Shown: one piece after another, positions 5,684 to 7,392 of the stretch
How positions within the stretch are numbered: position 1 is the stretch's first letter
Layout: every line of letters starts with the position of its first letter
From: Bdellovibrionales bacterium
GTDB lineage: Bacteria; Bdellovibrionota; Bacteriovoracia; Bacteriovoracales; Bacteriovoracaceae
Assembly (NCBI GenBank): GCA_005791855.1
Contig: SXUH01000077.1
Location: forward strand, 1-7,392
Length of the DNA stretch: 7,392 nt
Direction: 5' to 3'
Notes under the pieces: model-generated
What the model saw: only the letters and a program-made list of their open reading frames with translations
What the model was told of the DNA's origin: nothing
Database searches by the model: none
Program-made: the position numbers and the translations under genes

Positions 5684-7392
5684 ATGAAAACCTTTTGGGC
5701 CATCACTCTAGTTACCGTTCTCACGTCTCCCACGGCACGGGCCGGGAACATCTGGGACGGGTTAATCAAGAAGCTCTTCGGGAAGGCGAAGACCATCACC
5801 CTCGTCGCCGGCCGGGAGACCAAGCCCGTGCTGAAGCTCACTCCGAAGGTCATGAGCTTTAAAGGTGTGGTGGAAGTCCCGAACCACCTGATGCTCGTGA
5901 GCGGGTACGGGACGAGCGGCTCCCTCGCCCAGCTCGTCTTCGACAACGACGTGACCTGTACCTACGCCGCGAAGTCGAACCTCCACTCGTACAATAAGAT
6001 CTACTACTTCGTCAGCTGTACGGACAACGCCCGCGCCAAGGACGACATGCAGGTCTCGAGTAAGATCGAGCTGCGGCTCAACTCCGCGCTCAGCGAGCGC
6101 GCCACCATCCAGGCTAAGATCAAGATCCTCCGCTCCGACGCCGTCGAATACGGAATCGTCTTCCCCTACATCAATCCGAGCGAAGGCCAGGTCCTCGTCT
6201 TCAATGGCGAAGCCTGGGTTCCGATGGATCCCTCAGAGCTCGACATCACCGGAGTCCAAGGGGAACCGGGGCCGCAGGGGATCCCAGGGCCACAAGGTCT
6301 TCCAGGGCCGCAGGGTCTTCCCGGAGTTGCCGGAGCCAAGGGTGACAAGGGCGACAAAGGTGACAAGGGTGAAACCGGAGCCCAGGGTCCGAAGGGTGAC
6401 ACTGGAGCAGCCGGTGCGACCGGAGCCGTTGGTCCGCAGGGACCGAAGGGTGACGCCGGAGCCGCAGGGGCCATGGGTCCGCAAGGGCCGAAGGGAGACT
6501 CTGGTTCTATCGGTGCCGTTGGTCCGCAAGGGCCACAGGGTCCGAAGGGTGACACCGGTCTGACCGGAGCAACCGGTGCCGTCGGTCCGCAGGGACCACA
6601 GGGCCCGCAAGGTGCGAAGGGTGACACCGGTGCGACCGGAGCAACCGGTGCCGTCGGTCCGCAAGGTCCGCAGGGCGCTCAAGGCCCGAAGGGCGACACC
6701 GGCGCGACCGGTGCCGTTGGTCCGCAAGGTCCGAGAGGCGAAACCGGAGCCCAGGGTCTGACCGGGGCCACCGGTCCGCAGGGTCCGAAGGGTGACGACG
6801 GGGTTGCTGGTCCGAGAGGAGAGACAGGTCCGCAGGGGCTCCCGGGAGCCATGGGACCACAAGGTCCCGCAGGTCCGCAGGGCCTTACCGGGGCCGCCGG
6901 TCCGAAGGGTGACGCCGGAGCCGCGGGGCCGCAAGGTCCGAAGGGTGACAAGGGTGACCGAGGCGAGCGAGGTTTCTCCGAGATCGCCTACCTACGAGAA
7001 GAAAATCCATCGGGCGTCCACAGCGGCACCTGCACCGCCGGAGCCTGGATGCCGAGGAACCTCAACACCCTCGGCGGAGACAATACTTTCATCACTCTGG
7101 TCGGAAACCGGTTCACGCTCCAGCCTGGGAAGTACTTCGTCGAAGCGAGCGCTCCCGGCTACAGCATTGGCCAGCACCAGGCCAAGCTCAAGACCGTGGG
7201 CCCGGACGTCGACGTCATCGTCGGCTCGGCTTCCGTCTCCAACACCACCGCTCCGTCGGTGTCCCTTTCGATCATCAGCGGCGAGATCATCGTCTCCGAA
7301 ACCAGCACCTTCGAGATCGTCCACCGCTGCGGGACTAGCAAGAACATCTTCGGCTTTGGCCTCGCGGCCGGCTTCGGAACTCCGGAGATCTA
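5684..7392 (+). CDS. Exported collagen-like protein with tail-fibre-type C-terminal domain (3' end cut by window)
   Basis: The frame is open for 569 codons from the ATG at 5684 and leaves the window without a stop. A Sec signal peptide (1-20) ends in the AxA site ARA|GN. Residues 21-165 are a non-collagenous domain not recognised, with Cys at 92 and 112 likely to pair. [14 protein letters not shown] motif (168-180) follows; GQVLxWNGxxWVP-like motifs often precede stalks in phage and bacterial fibre proteins. Residues 190-429 are 80 perfect Gly-X-Y triplets. Residues 431-569 form a beta-rich C-terminal domain ([10 protein letters not shown] at 453-462, [21 protein letters not shown] around 543-549, GFG) typical of tail-fibre and collagen-like protein tips. 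By comparison with that family only about ten residues are missing. The protein probably trimerises through the collagen triple helix and is displayed on the surface or secreted; adhesion or prey/host contact is inferred. Confidence 0.93.
   Translation, partial: MKTFWAITLVTVLTSPTARAGNIWDGLIKKLFGKAKTITLVAGRETKPVLKLTPKVMSFKGVVEVPNHLMLVSGYGTSGSLAQLVFDNDVTCTYAAKSNLHSYNKIYYFVSCTDNARAKDDMQVSSKIELRLNSALSERATIQAKIKILRSDAVEYGIVFPYINPSEGQVLVFNGEAWVPMDPSELDITGVQGEPGPQGIPGPQGLPGPQGLPGVAGAKGDKGDKGDKGETGAQGPKGDTGAAGATGAVGPQGPKGDAGAAGAMGPQGPKGDSGSIGAVGPQGPQGPKGDTGLTGATGAVGPQGPQGPQGAKGDTGATGATGAVGPQGPQGAQGPKGDTGATGAVGPQGPRGETGAQGLTGATGPQGPKGDDGVAGPRGETGPQGLPGAMGPQGPAGPQGLTGAAGPKGDAGAAGPQGPKGDKGDRGERGFSEIAYLREENPSGVHSGTCTAGAWMPRNLNTLGGDNTFITLVGNRFTLQPGKYFVEASAPGYSIGQHQAKLKTVGPDVDVIVGSASVSNTTAPSVSLSIISGEIIVSETSTFEIVHRCGTSKNIFGFGLAAGFGTPEI
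6251..6970 (+). repeat. Collagen-like Gly-X-Y repeat tract (80 uninterrupted triplets)
   Basis: Translated in frame, every third codon from 6251 to 6970 is glycine with no interruption (residues 190-429). Common triplets are [12 protein letters not shown] and GAV. Lys-Gly-Asp/Glu pairs occur 14 times and Arg-Gly-Glu 3 times; such KGD/KGE pairs are known to stabilise triple helices by interchain salt bridges, which bacteria need because they generally lack prolyl hydroxylation. Pro sits almost entirely in the X position early on and in both positions only in the first triplets (GEP, GIP, GLP). Confidence 0.95.
6548..6691 (+). repeat. Two tandem 72-nt units inside the collagen tract
   Basis: Unit 6548-6619 and unit 6620-6691 each encode eight triplets beginning GDT and ending in Lys. 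By hand count they agree at 63 of 72 bases, including an uninterrupted run of 30 identical bases. A third, decayed copy begins at 6692 ([12 protein letters not shown]). This is the pattern expected from duplication or slippage within the tract, so its length may vary between strains. Confidence 0.75.

Noticed and set aside
6166..6951. Several antisense or out-of-frame open frames across the collagen tract, including Gly-Pro-Cys-rich products
   Set aside because: They are shadows of the Gly-X-Y codons (GGN CCN read backwards yields Pro/Gly/Cys repeats). The + strand frame has signal peptide, tract and tip domain in one reading frame.
6251..6970. CRISPR-like or satellite DNA repeat
   Set aside because: The periodicity is a 9-nt codon-level Gly-X-Y repeat in an open frame; there are no regular spacers.

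Overview
The window reads as chromosomal DNA from a GC-rich Gram-negative-type bacterium. Most coding regions are strongly G/C at third codon positions, three exported or membrane proteins carry recognisable N-terminal export or membrane segments, and the tRNA has its CCA tail encoded. The mix of a complex-I-like gene set, an acyl desaturase, a collagen-like surface protein and a Cys-rich exported protein would suit a Bdellovibrionota or deltaproteobacterial-type genome. That placement is an impression, not something the sequence proves.

Layout from left to right: the last codons of a probable + strand gene (2-76); a convergent - strand gene for an exported Cys-rich protein with an SH3-like N-terminus and an M23-peptidase-like C-terminus (83-1654); a short intergenic stretch; then a tight four-gene - strand operon read from 5312 down to 1836. 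In transcription order the operon holds a NuoB-like protein, a fused NuoC-NuoD-like protein, a small NuoI-like ferredoxin and a membrane fatty acid desaturase. Adjacent genes overlap by 8 nt, are 1 nt apart, and overlap by 8 nt. Divergent from the operon on the + strand lie a tRNA-Leu(UAA) gene with a good sigma70-type promoter, a 195-bp AT-rich spacer, and a long collagen-like exported protein (5684 to the window end, 3' end cut off).

The most interesting part is the operon. Its first three products align by eye with the core of the complex I hydrophilic arm, but each has lost the residues that make that arm work. The NuoB-like protein lacks the cysteines for cluster N2. The NuoD-like half lacks the His, Asp and Tyr of the quinone site. 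The NuoI-like protein keeps the ligands for only one of its two [4Fe-4S] clusters. No NuoE/F/G module and no membrane subunits (NuoH/L/M/N) are present, and the downstream partner is instead an oxygen-dependent di-iron desaturase. I infer a repurposed complex-I-derived module that may carry electrons to, or scaffold, the desaturase. This is a hypothesis from sequence and gene order only.

The collagen-like gene encodes a signal peptide, a non-collagenous N-terminal domain with two Cys, 80 uninterrupted Gly-X-Y triplets, and a C-terminal domain of the type found at the tips of phage tail fibres and bacterial collagen-like proteins. It probably forms a trimeric surface or secreted stalk.
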